A stretch of DNA of 29,585 bases. Source: Chrysochromulina tobinii. Taxonomy: Eukaryota; Haptophyta; Prymnesiales; Chrysochromulinaceae. Position numbers and translations under genes: made by a program. This document shows, one piece after another, positions 9,466 to 19,377 of the stretch. How positions within the stretch are numbered: position 1 is the first letter of the stretch; each line of letters starts with the position of its first letter. The stretch lies in assembly GCA_001275005.1 (NCBI GenBank), contig JWZX01003297.1, positions 1 through 29,585 of the forward strand, given 5' to 3'. Under the pieces are notes generated by a model, which was not told the DNA's origin, made no database searches, and saw nothing but the letters and a program-made list of their open reading frames with translations.

Positions 9466-9730
9466 TCAAAGAAACACACGCAGCAGAGAGGGGACGAGGG
9501 TCTTCAGGGGTCCTTGGCATTGAGCCAAACTCGCGACTGTTTCATGAACGACCTTTTAGCCACGTGTCTCAAAGCCAAAGGTACATGTAGCGAATCGTGA
9601 TCATGTATACCAAATTACTACATGTAGATGTTTTGCTGATTGCGGATGCAATCGTGGGGCTTCCTCTCCAAGCGCTTTTCGACTCGGAGTTGGCCCTCAA
9701 CGTGAAGCTTTTGAGTGTCGCTTCCGAGCC
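9466..9730. promoter_or_regulatory. Divergent intergenic region between the NSUN2-type gene and the 9731 gene
   Basis: The 265-bp gap lies between two start codons facing away from each other, so it must hold both promoters. It has two copies of the octamer acatgtag, near 9585 and 9628, the second inside the palindrome CTACATGTAG. No clear TATA box was found. Confidence 0.45.
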
Positions 9731-10963
9731 ATGTCCTCCAAGAAGGACACCGCCAATCTCGGCATCGGCGAGGAGCAGCTCCTCGTCATCGGCCTGTGTA
9801 TCATCGGCGGCGTTGTGGCGACGGTGCTTCTCGTCGTGCTCTTCGACTGGCTGTACCGCCGGAATGCGCCGCCGGTGGTGCGAATCGAACTAGATGTTGA
9901 GAGCGCTGGCGCGCCGCAGGACGACTCCGTCCATGAGGACACCTCGGCTGGCAAGGTCAGCAGCAGCATGAAACCCGGCCCAAGTGGCATCGGAGACCAG
10001 ATGTCTTCGCCGGACGCATACGCGTTCAGCAAGCTGGGCACACCGGACGTGGTGCAGCCCCCCAAGCCAGTGGCCGCTACGCGTGGCGAGAGGCACGGCA
10101 GCGGCCATGGAGTCAAGGCCGAGGAGCGGACGCGTCACCGACACCGACACCGACACCGCTCGCGATCGTCCTCGCCGATCGGCGATCATGAGGATGGTCG
10201 CGAGCGCGCACTGGAGAAAGGCCAGCCTACGCGTGCACCGTCACGTGAGAAGGTACCTCTGGCGCCGTCGCGGCCGCCGGCACCAGGCCTTCACGGGTCG
10301 ACGCCTGCCAAAGACGAGGCCGAGCGGCGCCATCGTCCCCGGCGCCACCGGTCGGACGAGGCTGGTGCACCGCCTGTGACGAGTGGGCTTGGCGACGGCA
10401 ACGGCGAGCGCCGACACCGGAGCCGCCACCGGAGCAGTTCCCCCGAGCCCGCCGAGCGTCGCCATCGCCACGAGCACGATCGCGAGCACACCGGCGGCGG
10501 CGGGGACGGTGGCGGCATCGAGGGCGACCGGCGGTCGCGCGAGCGCGAGGTGGGGGGTGAGACCCAGGGGGCTCGGCGGCACCGCTCCTCCCGGCATCTC
10601 GCCGAGGCGCCCAATACGGCGCCCATAGCGTCCGTACCACTTGAGCGAACTCCGGTGGCGGCTCGCGCCCATCGCCATCATCATCGCGATGGCTATCACG
10701 GCACGACGGAGGCACCCCCGCCGCGGCTGCGTGAAAGCCATCGCGAGGGTGGCCACCGCGAGGGCGGCCACCGCGAGGGCGGCCACCGCGAGGCGGGTAG
10801 AGAATCGCATGGCCGTGGGAATAGCCGGCACCCACGTACCAGCTCGTCATCGCCCGACGATCGGCAGCACCGGAGCCGGCACCGCAGCCATCAGGACGGA
10901 AATCACGACAGTGCGTCGCCCAGCCGCAGCCACCATCATCACGAGACGAGGCAGCGAATCTGA
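9731..10963 (+). CDS. Single-pass membrane protein with a long His/Arg/Ser-rich tail
   Basis: The 410-residue protein has no cleavable-looking signal peptide. A short polar N-terminus is followed by one hydrophobic helix at about residues 17-40 (LLVIGLCIIGGVVATVLLVV) and then a basic WLYRRN stop-transfer segment, so the tail is probably cytosolic. The rest is low complexity: Arg-His alternation, Arg-Ser dipeptides and HREGG repeats, with no recognised domain. The disordered basic tail could bind RNA, membrane phosphates or metal ions, but that is speculation. The reading frame is open over 1.2 kb in GC-rich DNA, so the length alone is weak evidence, and the helix plus stop-transfer pattern is what supports it. 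Frames on the opposite strand over the same region are shadows. Confidence 0.7.
   Translation: MSSKKDTANLGIGEEQLLVIGLCIIGGVVATVLLVVLFDWLYRRNAPPVVRIELDVESAGAPQDDSVHEDTSAGKVSSSMKPGPSGIGDQMSSPDAYAFSKLGTPDVVQPPKPVAATRGERHGSGHGVKAEERTRHRHRHRHRSRSSSPIGDHEDGRERALEKGQPTRAPSREKVPLAPSRPPAPGLHGSTPAKDEAERRHRPRRHRSDEAGAPPVTSGLGDGNGERRHRSRHRSSSPEPAERRHRHEHDREHTGGGGDGGGIEGDRRSREREVGGETQGARRHRSSRHLAEAPNTAPIASVPLERTPVAARAHRHHHRDGYHGTTEAPPPRLRESHREGGHREGGHREGGHREAGRESHGRGNSRHPRTSSSSPDDRQHRSRHRSHQDGNHDSASPSRSHHHHETRQRI
10739..10798 (+). repeat. 15-bp tandem repeat encoding HREGG
   Basis: Four units of 15 bases give His-Arg-Glu-Gly-Gly three times and a final variant His-Arg-Glu-Ala-Gly. The repeat keeps the frame of the membrane protein gene. 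Confidence 0.9.
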
Positions 10964-11230
10964 GGCCGTGGAAGATACGCTCATATCGTTTGGTTGCGAG
11001 GTCGGAACCTAATTCTTTGCACTTCTAGCGTCGACGGCGGAGCACCTCAGAAACCTCAACACCTCAGACCCTACTCAGACCCTACTAGAAATTGTCTATT
11101 CGGAAAATTGTATCGACTCTCCGCGTCGCTCTCGTGCTACCGCCCTCTCGTCCGCTACGCGCTCTTATACTAATTATACCGCGCGTTCGGGCGTCACCGT
11201 CAGCCGTCGACAGTTGACAGTACGATACAT

Positions 11231-12217
11231 TCACAGAGGCTTCTCTGGCTTCTTTGCGTTGAGCAGCCACGAGTACCGAAAGTATCGGAGCGACGCGCGC
11301 CGCACGTCAGGCTGCACTGGCAAGCACCTCGGATCGGCGTCGGTGCGTGCGGCTGCAACTGCATGCTCCGCTGCCCCACGGAAGCCGCCAAAGTCGTTGG
11401 CAAACCAAAGGCAGATACGCGAGAGGTGGAGGACCCGCCCCTCGGCCGTCCAGTGCACGCCCTTGGTCGGGTTGTGGCAAAATTGGCGCATGCGTTCGTG
11501 CATCTGCTCCGCAAGGCGCTCGCCCGTGAACGCCGCCGTCGCAAGGTTGGGGCACGACGCCGAAGCGCACACGATGCATGCATGAACATCAGGCTCCGCC
11601 CAGCCGGCGCGCAGCAGCTGGTGCTCGATGTGATTGAGGCTGACCGTCTTGCCGCCGAGGCGGCCTGCGGGCAGGTCCCACACGTTCGACTGCGGTGTAC
11701 TGAGGTCCATAATGCTTCGCAGCGCACCCGCATTGTAATTCTGGATGATGAGGCGTATGCATAGTGCGTTGTATGCATTCAAAAGGAGCGCAAGTTGCTC
11801 GGCCGGCGGCAATCCATCGATCTCGGCCACGCCCAATCGCTCAAGGTAGCGCTGGAAGCGCGAATCATTCGCAATGCCGCCGTAGTCGACGAGGCTCACG
11901 TCCTCGATGATCTGCTGGCCGTCGATCAAGGTGCCGCCCGTTGTCACATGAGTCTTGAGAACGGCATCCCAATCGCTATGGTCGAAAGTCTCGGCGGCGT
12001 GCGCAACGATGTTCGCGAGGCGCTTGCGAATGAGTTTGTGGACCGGTGGGATCAGGCGCGATGCGCCCCAGTATTCGAGGTAGTCGCGCAAAGGCTCAGG
12101 CAACCACAGTAGCATTAGCATTCGTGTTTGCGGAATTGTTCTTCCATAAATGGTCCTCATGGGGCCTTCCACAGAGTGCGCGGCAGGTAGAGGTCGACCT
12201 CTTGTGGGGACGCTCAT
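11231..12217 (-). CDS. DUF547 domain protein
   Basis: The 328-residue frame has the features of the DUF547 family: LLLNAYNALCIRLII, an Ile/Met-rich stretch before WDLPAGRLGGKTVSLNHIEH, HACIVCASASCPNL, and the terminal F.YSWLLN motif. The family has no settled biochemical function, though it resembles papain-like folds in some analyses and occurs in bacteria, plants and algae. The start is uncertain: ATG at 12217 gives about 20 extra unconserved residues, and an ATG at 12160 is an alternative. No signal peptide is evident at the first ATG, but MLMLLWL just after the second is mildly hydrophobic. It is divergent from the C2-domain gene and convergent with the 9731 gene. Confidence 0.88.
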   Translation of the reverse strand: MSVPTRGRPLPAAHSVEGPMRTIYGRTIPQTRMLMLLWLPEPLRDYLEYWGASRLIPPVHKLIRKRLANIVAHAAETFDHSDWDAVLKTHVTTGGTLIDGQQIIEDVSLVDYGGIANDSRFQRYLERLGVAEIDGLPPAEQLALLLNAYNALCIRLIIQNYNAGALRSIMDLSTPQSNVWDLPAGRLGGKTVSLNHIEHQLLRAGWAEPDVHACIVCASASCPNLATAAFTGERLAEQMHERMRQFCHNPTKGVHWTAEGRVLHLSRICLWFANDFGGFRGAAEHAVAAARTDADPRCLPVQPDVRRASLRYFRYSWLLNAKKPEKPL

Positions 12218-12455
12218 CTTCGGACGGACCGAAGCGAACTCTCGATTTCGCTACACATTTCAACACAAAACTCCCAAACAACGTTACTCTTGTGAGCGCG
12301 TGCACTCACAACACGCCTCCAGCCTCGTGATTACCCAGATATTCCGTCAGTATAACCTCCGTCAGAACTACCCAAAATGAAGGCGAGAAGAATTCCGCAA
12401 AAAAGACAAAAGAGGGAAGAGGGAGGCCTGGAGGCGTAATCGTCGGCCGGCTGGG
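12218..12455. promoter_or_regulatory. Divergent intergenic region between the DUF547 gene and the ferlin-like gene
   Basis: A 238-bp gap between two outward-facing start codons. It is less GC-rich than its surroundings, especially near 12335-12420, as expected for a promoter. No specific element was recognised. Confidence 0.45.
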
Positions 12456-15400
12456 ATGTCGATGAAACCGCGCGCGGACCCAAATGCCAAGCCGGCCGCA
12501 CCGGGCACGGCGCCTGGTGCCGGCGCGCCGCCTGGCGCGGACGTCAACAAGCCCGGCGCCGGCGCTACTAAGCCCGGTGCTCGCCCCAATAAGGGCAAGA
12601 CAGCAGAGATCAAGGGTCCGAAGCCGAAAGCCTTCCGCGTGCTCGTGCACGTCATCGAGGCGAAGGACATCAAGGCGCCGCCGGGCGTCATTCCCGACCT
12701 GATCGTCACCGCGAGCGTGGGCAATCAGACCACAAAGTACTCGCAGGTCGTGCGCAGATCGACGTCGTGCAAGTTCGATACCTGGCTGGAATGGAAAATG
12801 ATGATGACCTATGACGAAATGAAGAAGGCGAAGGTGGTGCTCACCGTGCTCAACGCCAACACTGACGCCAGGTCGGACGTGCTCGGCATGTACGAGGTGC
12901 CGTTGCTTCAGCTCCGCAAGCAGCCGATGGGCGAGTACTTTATGACGTGGCTTGCGCTCTACAAAGACCCGGACGAGTACGTAACCGAAATGGGAGGCGC
13001 GCTGCGCGTGACGCTCGTGTGCCAGGGTGGGCTGCAGCCGTTGCCGACGCACTCGCAGGGTGATGTGGACGAGGCCGAGGTGAACGATGCCGCACTGGTG
13101 CTCATGCCGCCCCTGGTGCGTTGGACACACTATTCCCTCTTCATTGCCATCTATCGCATCGAAGGGTTGCCTAATATGGACTCATACGGCGCGACGGACG
13201 CGTTCGTGTCGGTCAGGCTGCCCGGGGAGTCGGCGATGAAGACCAAGGTTTGTGCAAACTCGCTCAATCCAACCTACAATGAGCTGCTGCGACTGCCTAT
13301 CATGCTTCCCATCTTCAACGACAAGCTCGTCATCTCCGTCTCCGACTACGACCAGGGCGGCTATGACACCCTCGTGGCAGACATCGTGCTATCTGTCAAC
13401 GAGATCCTGCGCCGCGGCGAGATCAAGCCGTACTGGGTCAACCTGTACGGGGTCCAGGGGATCGAGGGGCTGCAGAGCATCCGCGAACGCTTGTGGCGCT
13501 CACACAACATGCGTGTGCCTCTCGAGACTTGCTACAAAGGACGGCTGCTTCTCGCGATGCTCGCCGAAGAAGTGCCCGCGCGCCTTGTGCCCAAGATCAA
13601 ATCCATCAGCCAGTGCGTGGACCCACAGCACGAGCCGTACGTCATCCGCTTCGACCTGCACCGGGCATCGCAGGTTGACCCTGTCAGCGCACCCGATAAC
13701 TCACAGATCCGAATCGAGTTGCAGGTGCACCAGCATGCCCGTCCCACAGGCCCACCCCCTCCACGTCTCCCCGCCGTCTCCTCGACATCTCCCCGACATT
13801 TCCCCACCCACTTGCCCCACGCGGCGCTCTCAGGTCGGCGGAACGACGATGGAGTCGACCCCATGCATCGTCGAGAACGGGCTCGTAGTCTGGGATGAGA
13901 TGTTCGAAGAGCGGCGCGTCGAGCTGCCATCCGACCTGGCGCAGTGCCCCGACATCTTCATCAACGTCTATTTCACAACGATCGTCGCGAAAACGGAGCA
14001 GCGGCTCGGCTACATAAGGCTGGATCTCGAGGACGTGGTGGGTTTCAATCACGCTCCCGTGTTCGAGACTCTCACCCGCGACCCTCTTGACCCGAAGATC
14101 GCCGCCGTACCCGGCTTCCTCGAGTATCGGCTCGACTTTGGCAAGGAGTCGAGCTTGCCGCGCACCCCTCGCGAGCGCATCATGCATCCTCCCACGCGCA
14201 GATTCGAGCTGCGCGGCCACATCTACCAGGCCCGCAACCTGCCCTCGATGGATGAGGACGGGCTGGCTAACCCGTTTGCAGTGGTGACCTTGCACGGGTT
14301 TGCGGGCCAGACTAAGGTCGCGGAGCCCACCTGCAACCCACAGTGGTACGAGACCGTCCGCGTGGAGCTCGAGCTGCCAATTCCGACGCCGACCACCGCG
14401 AACATCTTGGTGCGCTTGTACGACCAAGATGAGGGCGGCGATCAGCTCATCGGCCGCTGCCTCGTGTCCCTCCTGGGCGTTGACAAGGCCTTCCCCAAGG
14501 CGCCGCAGTGGCGCTCGATCTGGCTAGAAAATGAGAGCGATGTGCGCGGCGAAGTGCTCTGCTCCTTCCAGCTGATCTCTATGGATGAGCTCAAAAAAGC
14601 GGGGCTCGTAAGCATCTTACCTCCGATGCGTGAGGTCGAAGTCGAGATGAGCATCGTGGGCGTGCGCGAGATGCTCCCGTACAACGGCCAGCCGATCCAA
14701 GCGCCTCACATCGAGATTGACTGTGGCGATCGATCGACAGTATCCAAGGTGATGCGGACGGCCGTCTCGTCGAAGCCTTCGGGGCCGGATGCCAACTTCC
14801 TTGAGACACTTGTGATCCGCACGCGCTTGCCCGAGGAGCTCCTGTACTGCCCGCAGCTCAATGTGCGTGTCTTCGACAATGTGCGCGGCGCCACGCCTGT
14901 GGTCGCGCAGTGCTCCTTCGACCTGGCGCCCTACTGCGAGTGGATCAAGGACGCCCCGTACGAGCACAACGACAGGCCCAAGGTCCCGGCCGTCCAGATC
15001 ACGGACGAGATGTCTGAAGGGTCCGACGAGGAGCCGGTAGAGGTCGACGCGCGGCACGAGCAGTACCTGCACACAGTGTACCCCAATGTGAGCGATGCCA
15101 ATTTCGGCTTTGAGGCTGAGATGCGCATGGACACGCCCTCGATTGCCGACCTGCGCGCCGCGCGCCAGCTTGCGCGTGGTCGGCTGCGGGGCCACCGCGT
15201 GCGCACGCTGCCAGCCACGCCGCCGGTCATTCCGCTTGGGCTGCGAGCGGTCGAGCAGGATGAGGACAGCCGCGTCGAAAAGCCACTTGCAGCCGAGCTC
15301 GAGCACCTGATTATAGACCCGCCCTTTGATCAGTGGACGCTCTATCGGACCACAGGCTCTGGCACGACCTTGCTGCGACGCGAGGTGGGGCGCGTCAAGG

Positions 15401-16845
15401 CGCGCGTGCGCGTCCTCGAGGCGGAGCTGAAGAGCGTGGCACCCCCTAAGCTCGATCTGCCAGATCTCTTTGAGCAGTCGGTGTATATCACGCGCGCGTA
15501 CGTGACGCGCGGCATCAAATTCGCGCCCAAGGACACAAACGGCCTTTCTGACCCTTACCTGGTCGTGCGCAATGGCACGCACAAGCACAACATCATCGAC
15601 GATTCAAAGAATGTCGTTCGGTCCACAGTCAATCCCAACTTTTACCGGTGCTTTGAGCTGCCCACGATGGTGCCCGGCAACCCGGTGCTGACGATCGAAG
15701 TGTGGGACGAGGACAGCTCCGGCGCGCAGCTCATCGGCGCCACGGTCATCGACATCGAGAATCGTCTGTTCTCGCAAGAGTGGCTCGAGATGCAGCCAAA
15801 GCCAGTCGAACGGCGCTACCTTTGGTCCCCCGCGTCCAACTCACCCCAGGGCAAGCTCGAGATGTGGCTCGAGATCCTATCTCCCGCGCAGTCGCTCGCG
15901 TCCAAGCCCAAGGTGCTCCAGCCGCCCGCGGCGCTCGAATGTCAGCTGCGCGTGGTTGTCTGGTCGGTCAAGGAGCTTGTGCTTGAGGGTAAGAACCAGT
16001 TCATCGAGCGCGACGGTTCTGCCGACGTGTTCGTCACGGCGAAGGTGGGAGGTGATCTGATGATGCAAGAGACGGATGTTCACTACGGCGCGCGCGCGTC
16101 CGCAGGCTCCAAGCAGACGACGGCCAATTTCAACTGGCGCTTTGTCTTCCAGGTGCCGCTGCCCGTGCGCCAGTCACGGCTGCAGGTGCAGATCTGGGAT
16201 GAGCGCTCCACGGGCGCGAATGATGCGCTCGCTGAGTGCACGCTGCAGCTGCGCCAGCTCTATGAGAACGTGCAGGCTGTGCGCGGGCAGGTGCACACCA
16301 TCCCTCGGCAGCACTACAAGTGCACGCACCCCTTCTACGCGGGGCAGCAGGCCAAGCTCGACATGGAGATCTCGATGCTCACGCGTGAGGTCGCCGAGCA
16401 GAGCATTGCGGGGATAGGACGCGGACAGCCCAATAAGAATCCGTACCTGCCCCCTCCTGAGCGTGGGTCCATTGGGGCCATCGCCAGCGTCGCAGGTGGC
16501 GCAATGGTAGGCGGCGTCGGCATGGTGCGCGCCGTGGGCGCCGTCGTGGCCCCAGCGACGCGGCTTGGTGGCCGCAGCTCAAAGCAGGCCACGGGCTTCG
16601 ACGAACCCACGGGATGGCAGGCTGGCCCTCCGAGGTCTGCCGAGGCGTCCGAAGAGAGCGCCTACCCCCAGATAGGCGCCGCGTCCGCACAGATAGGGGC
16701 CGCGTCGGCACCGGTCAAGAGGAGTTGGTCGCTGCTAGGCGGCGGCAAGCGAGGCGGTGCGCCCGCGGCCGCCCCCCGAACGCCACGCGCGGCAGGTGCT
16801 GGGGCCGATGGCGGTGCCGGCGTGGGATTCGGAAGTGCAAGCTGA
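12456..16845 (+). CDS. Ferlin-like protein with seven C2 domains (two exons)
   Basis: Exons 12456-13724 and 13834-16845 join in phase to about 1,426 residues. After a Pro/Gly/Ala-rich head come seven C2 domains at about residues 55-190, 222-331, 394-498, 545-672, 688-792, 967-1088 and 1124-1252. The second, fourth and sixth have loop Asp residues typical of calcium binding (MDSYGATDAF with SDYDQGG; MDEDGLANPF with YDQDEGGDQ; KDTNGLSDPY with WDEDSSG). Before the sixth lies ELEHLIIDPPFDQWTLYR and later REVGRVKARVRVLE, which match the ferlin signature preceding the C2E domain. Ferlins drive calcium-triggered membrane fusion and repair. Unlike typical ferlins, there is no strong C-terminal transmembrane helix, only a Gly/Ala/Val segment at about 1300-1332 and a low-complexity tail with repeated QIGAASA. 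The fold and family are clear; membrane anchoring is uncertain. Confidence 0.9.
13725..13833 (+). other. Intron of the ferlin-like gene
   Basis: The donor CAG|GTGCAC and the acceptor CTCTCAG|GTC bound 109 bp of C-rich sequence. Splicing in phase 0 joins RIELQ to VGGTTMESTP and completes the third C2 domain, which is otherwise split across frames. Confidence 0.85.
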
Positions 16846-17323
16846 GGTCCCCGTCAGCTGTCTTCGACGGCCCCAAATTTAGTTGGGCTTAGTAGTTAGT
16901 TCTAAAACGTTATAGTATACATAACATTTTCGAATAACCGTTCGCGGGTTTTAGATAACCAAGCATTTACGCGACGCTCTCGATGCATTAAGTCGATCGG
17001 AGCACGAGCAGGTCAGATGCATTTCTCTGACAGGCCGGTTACTTTATTACGGCGGTGCGCCCATGAGTGCGCCGCGGCGGGGGCGGCGGCGGCCGGCGGG
17101 GTGTTTCTATCTTACCGGGTGCGCTGCCGTTTGCGTGCTTGTCCACTCAGGTCCACCTCCGTCACCTGTCGCCGGGCAGCATGTGCCCCAGCATGCAAAT
17201 TGGATCGGCGATCGCATGTGGCACACTGTCGTTTTATCGTGGGCTCTACATGCTTATTATGCTGCGCACGCGATGTGTTAGTATCAAGTCTGGGTTGTTC
17301 ATTGTATGAATGCGATATCCCCC
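16846..17323. other. Intergenic region between convergent genes
   Basis: I see no gene. It is the 3' flank of both the ferlin-like gene and the minus-strand membrane protein gene. The part at 16875-16985 is AT-rich compared with the rest of the window and may contain the 3' end signals. Short open frames here lack coding character. Confidence 0.45.
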
Positions 17324-19226
17324 TCAAGCTCTGATATCGACATGATATGCTGGTTTTGCCGCCCGCCCGCCGTCGCATCTTGCTCGCCCAGCAACGTTGC
17401 TTGCCCTGAAAGATAACCAATCTAGCGCTAACCACCGTACTCGTATTCGCGTACTCACGTGAACAAATCGCCTGCAGCCTTCTTGGCCGCCTTCTTGTCT
17501 GCTTTGGCTTGCCCGCCTGTTGGCGCTGCCGGGCGTACGTTATCGTTGAGACGGCGACGACGACGCATGAGGACCAGGGCGAGGACAAGAGCGATGATCA
17601 CACCGACGACGACGCCGATGATGATGCCGATGGAACCGCTTGTCTCGACTGCCGATGCACCGGCCGAGATGGGTGACATGGGTGGAGGTGGCATGGGTGT
17701 GAGTACAGATCAGGATGTGCGTGATGACGCGGATCTACCACGGAGCTACTCATCAAAACGCCGCCGGCAAGCAGCGAGGGTTACGCACCCGGCAACGCCT
17801 CGAACGTCTCTCTTGACAGGTGAATGACGTAGTTGGACGCGTCTGGGTAGGAGGCAGAATTGGAACAGAGCAGTAGGACATCAAGCCCAGTGTGATTATC
17901 AATGGTCGCCCGCCCAGCAGCTGTGCGCGCGACGTACGGTGTGTACCCCGCGATTGCTACTTTGCGAGGCGTGACGTCTGTCATCACGACTTGCGTGCTC
18001 GTCGGGTTTGGAGGAACCCTGCCAATGTATAGACGATCCCATGTGGCGCCGACGTAGAAGAGCCCTCCAAAGTCTGCCTCTGCCAGTCGCACCCAATTCA
18101 ACGAGGAGCGAACGGCCGAATCACGAAACGAGATGCGGGTCTCGTCAAAGGTGGCCGATCCCGGCGCCCTCTCAACTGCGTGAACTATGGCCGAGGTCGC
18201 GAATGCGCTTCGTGCATCGAGCAGCTCATGCCATATGGCGTGCATGCTACCGGAGGAGTCCTCAAAAAGGTCGTCGGTCTCGAGAAGCCTGGGGCGGCTT
18301 GCAGCCAGTACCTCGAATCGTAAGTCGCCGAGAATTCTCCCGTTTGCGCGCCACGTCGAGCCGCTCCACTCAAAGTATTGGTTCATCTGGAACACATTGT
18401 AGAATCCAGGTATGACGAGGTCATCCTGCGTTGGTAATGCCGCCAGGGCGCCGCTGGCACGCACCACCGCATAGGGGTAGTACATATCGTGTCCGAGCGT
18501 GGCTGTGCCATCGCCCGTCCCCACATGGGACGTCCATCGGCTTGCATAGCTAGTGGACCCTGGTCTCGTCGTGCACGCTCCCGAGGCGGACAGCGCACAC
18601 GAGTACAGGTGCTCTCCTTGCCCTCCCAAACTCAGCCCAAAGGCAAGGAACAGGGTGTTGCCGGCGAGAGCGGCGCCGACTCGGATGTTCACAGTCTCCG
18701 AAGAGCCGTCATTGTCTATCACAGTCCCTGGCGTGACCAGAGGAGTGGAGGCGCTCACTTCACCCGATGTGAACCAATAGTGCTGCAGCCTTCCGACAAA
18801 GTCAGACACGCTCACATTGGCTGGCTCGAATGCGAGGACGTGCACATTGCCGTTACGGTCGATGAGAATGTTCGCCGGGCGAGATGCTGGCAAGCGTTTC
18901 CCTTCCTCCCATGCTCCTTGCCGCGTCTTGCGAAGCATCACAAACTCGCTCATCGTGGGATAGGCTCGCGAATTGTCGAGGTACCCGCTGTAGAGGGTGC
19001 CGTCTGCTCCACGTGCAAGCTTTGCCATGTTGTGGCCCCACCAGGTTGCAACATTGCCACATGTCGCCGCTGACCCGTCGACCAGACGGCAGCAAGGGCC
19101 ACAATCTCCACGAGAATGGTACCGGCTGCCAGGCACCTCGCTGAAGCTGACGCCAGGCACCTCGCTGTGCAGTCCGATGACGAGCCCGACTGTGACTCCA
19201 ACGATGATAGCTACAGAGGCGGACAT
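17324..19226 (-). CDS. Type I membrane protein with an unrecognised, propeller-like ectodomain (two or three exons)
   Basis: Exon 1 (19226-17789) starts with a hydrophobic segment (VAIIVGVTVGLVIGL) that can act as signal or anchor. The ectodomain of about 450 residues has Cys pairs near its start and repeated strand-like units with Asp-Gly or Asn-Gly turns (RGADGTLYSGYLDN, DRNGNVHVLAFEP), suggestive of a beta-propeller such as the BNR/sialidase type, but I cannot name the family. Exon 2 (17648-17459) gives a strong transmembrane helix (IGIIIGVVVGVIIALVLALV), the basic stop MRRRRR, and a Lys/Ala-rich tail. A classical donor GTGAGTAC at 17458 and an acceptor TTATCTTTCAG ending at 17406 suggest a third exon to a TGA at 17324, giving 569 residues. 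Without it the protein ends in GDLFT at 17455. Two joins were checked for phase. It is divergent from the prolyl hydroxylase gene. Confidence 0.8.
17406..17458 (-). other. Probable short second intron of the type I membrane protein gene
   Basis: The donor is AC|GTGAGTACG, a near-perfect consensus, and the acceptor is TTATCTTTCAG|GG. Length 53 bp, phase 2. Its stop codon TGA lies within the donor itself, so splicing would replace the last residue-and-stop with a 27-residue extension. Confidence 0.55.
17649..17788 (-). other. First intron of the type I membrane protein gene
   Basis: The donor is CCGG|GTGCGTAA and the acceptor is CATCGGCAG|TC. Length 140 bp, phase 1. Splicing joins FEALP to VETSGSIG and so links the ectodomain to the transmembrane helix. 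Confidence 0.8.
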
Positions 19227-19377
19227 GAGTCTACGAAAATGGATTGACTGTGAAGGAAAACCATGTGAATTAATGAAAAATCATTAAACACCTTCATTCC
19301 CTTATTCACAACACCCTTTTGCGGACTGCGTGGCGCGTTCAGGTCGCGCGTGAAGGCCTCCCACAGGCGTACGTGCC
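19227..19377. promoter_or_regulatory. Compact divergent promoter region
   Basis: Only 151 bp separate the outward-facing starts of the membrane protein gene and the prolyl hydroxylase gene. The left part (19240-19315) is AT-rich against a GC-rich background, with inverted TTAATG/CATTAA elements near 19270-19286. Confidence 0.5.

Noticed and set aside
14617-15588. A 323-residue minus-strand open frame inside the ferlin-like gene
   Set aside because: The + strand frame here encodes clear C2 domains; the minus frame is a shadow.
16875-17323. Short + strand frames with Cys and Leu (about 17017-17334)
   Set aside because: No domain, low coding character, and overlap with the probable third exon of the minus-strand membrane protein.
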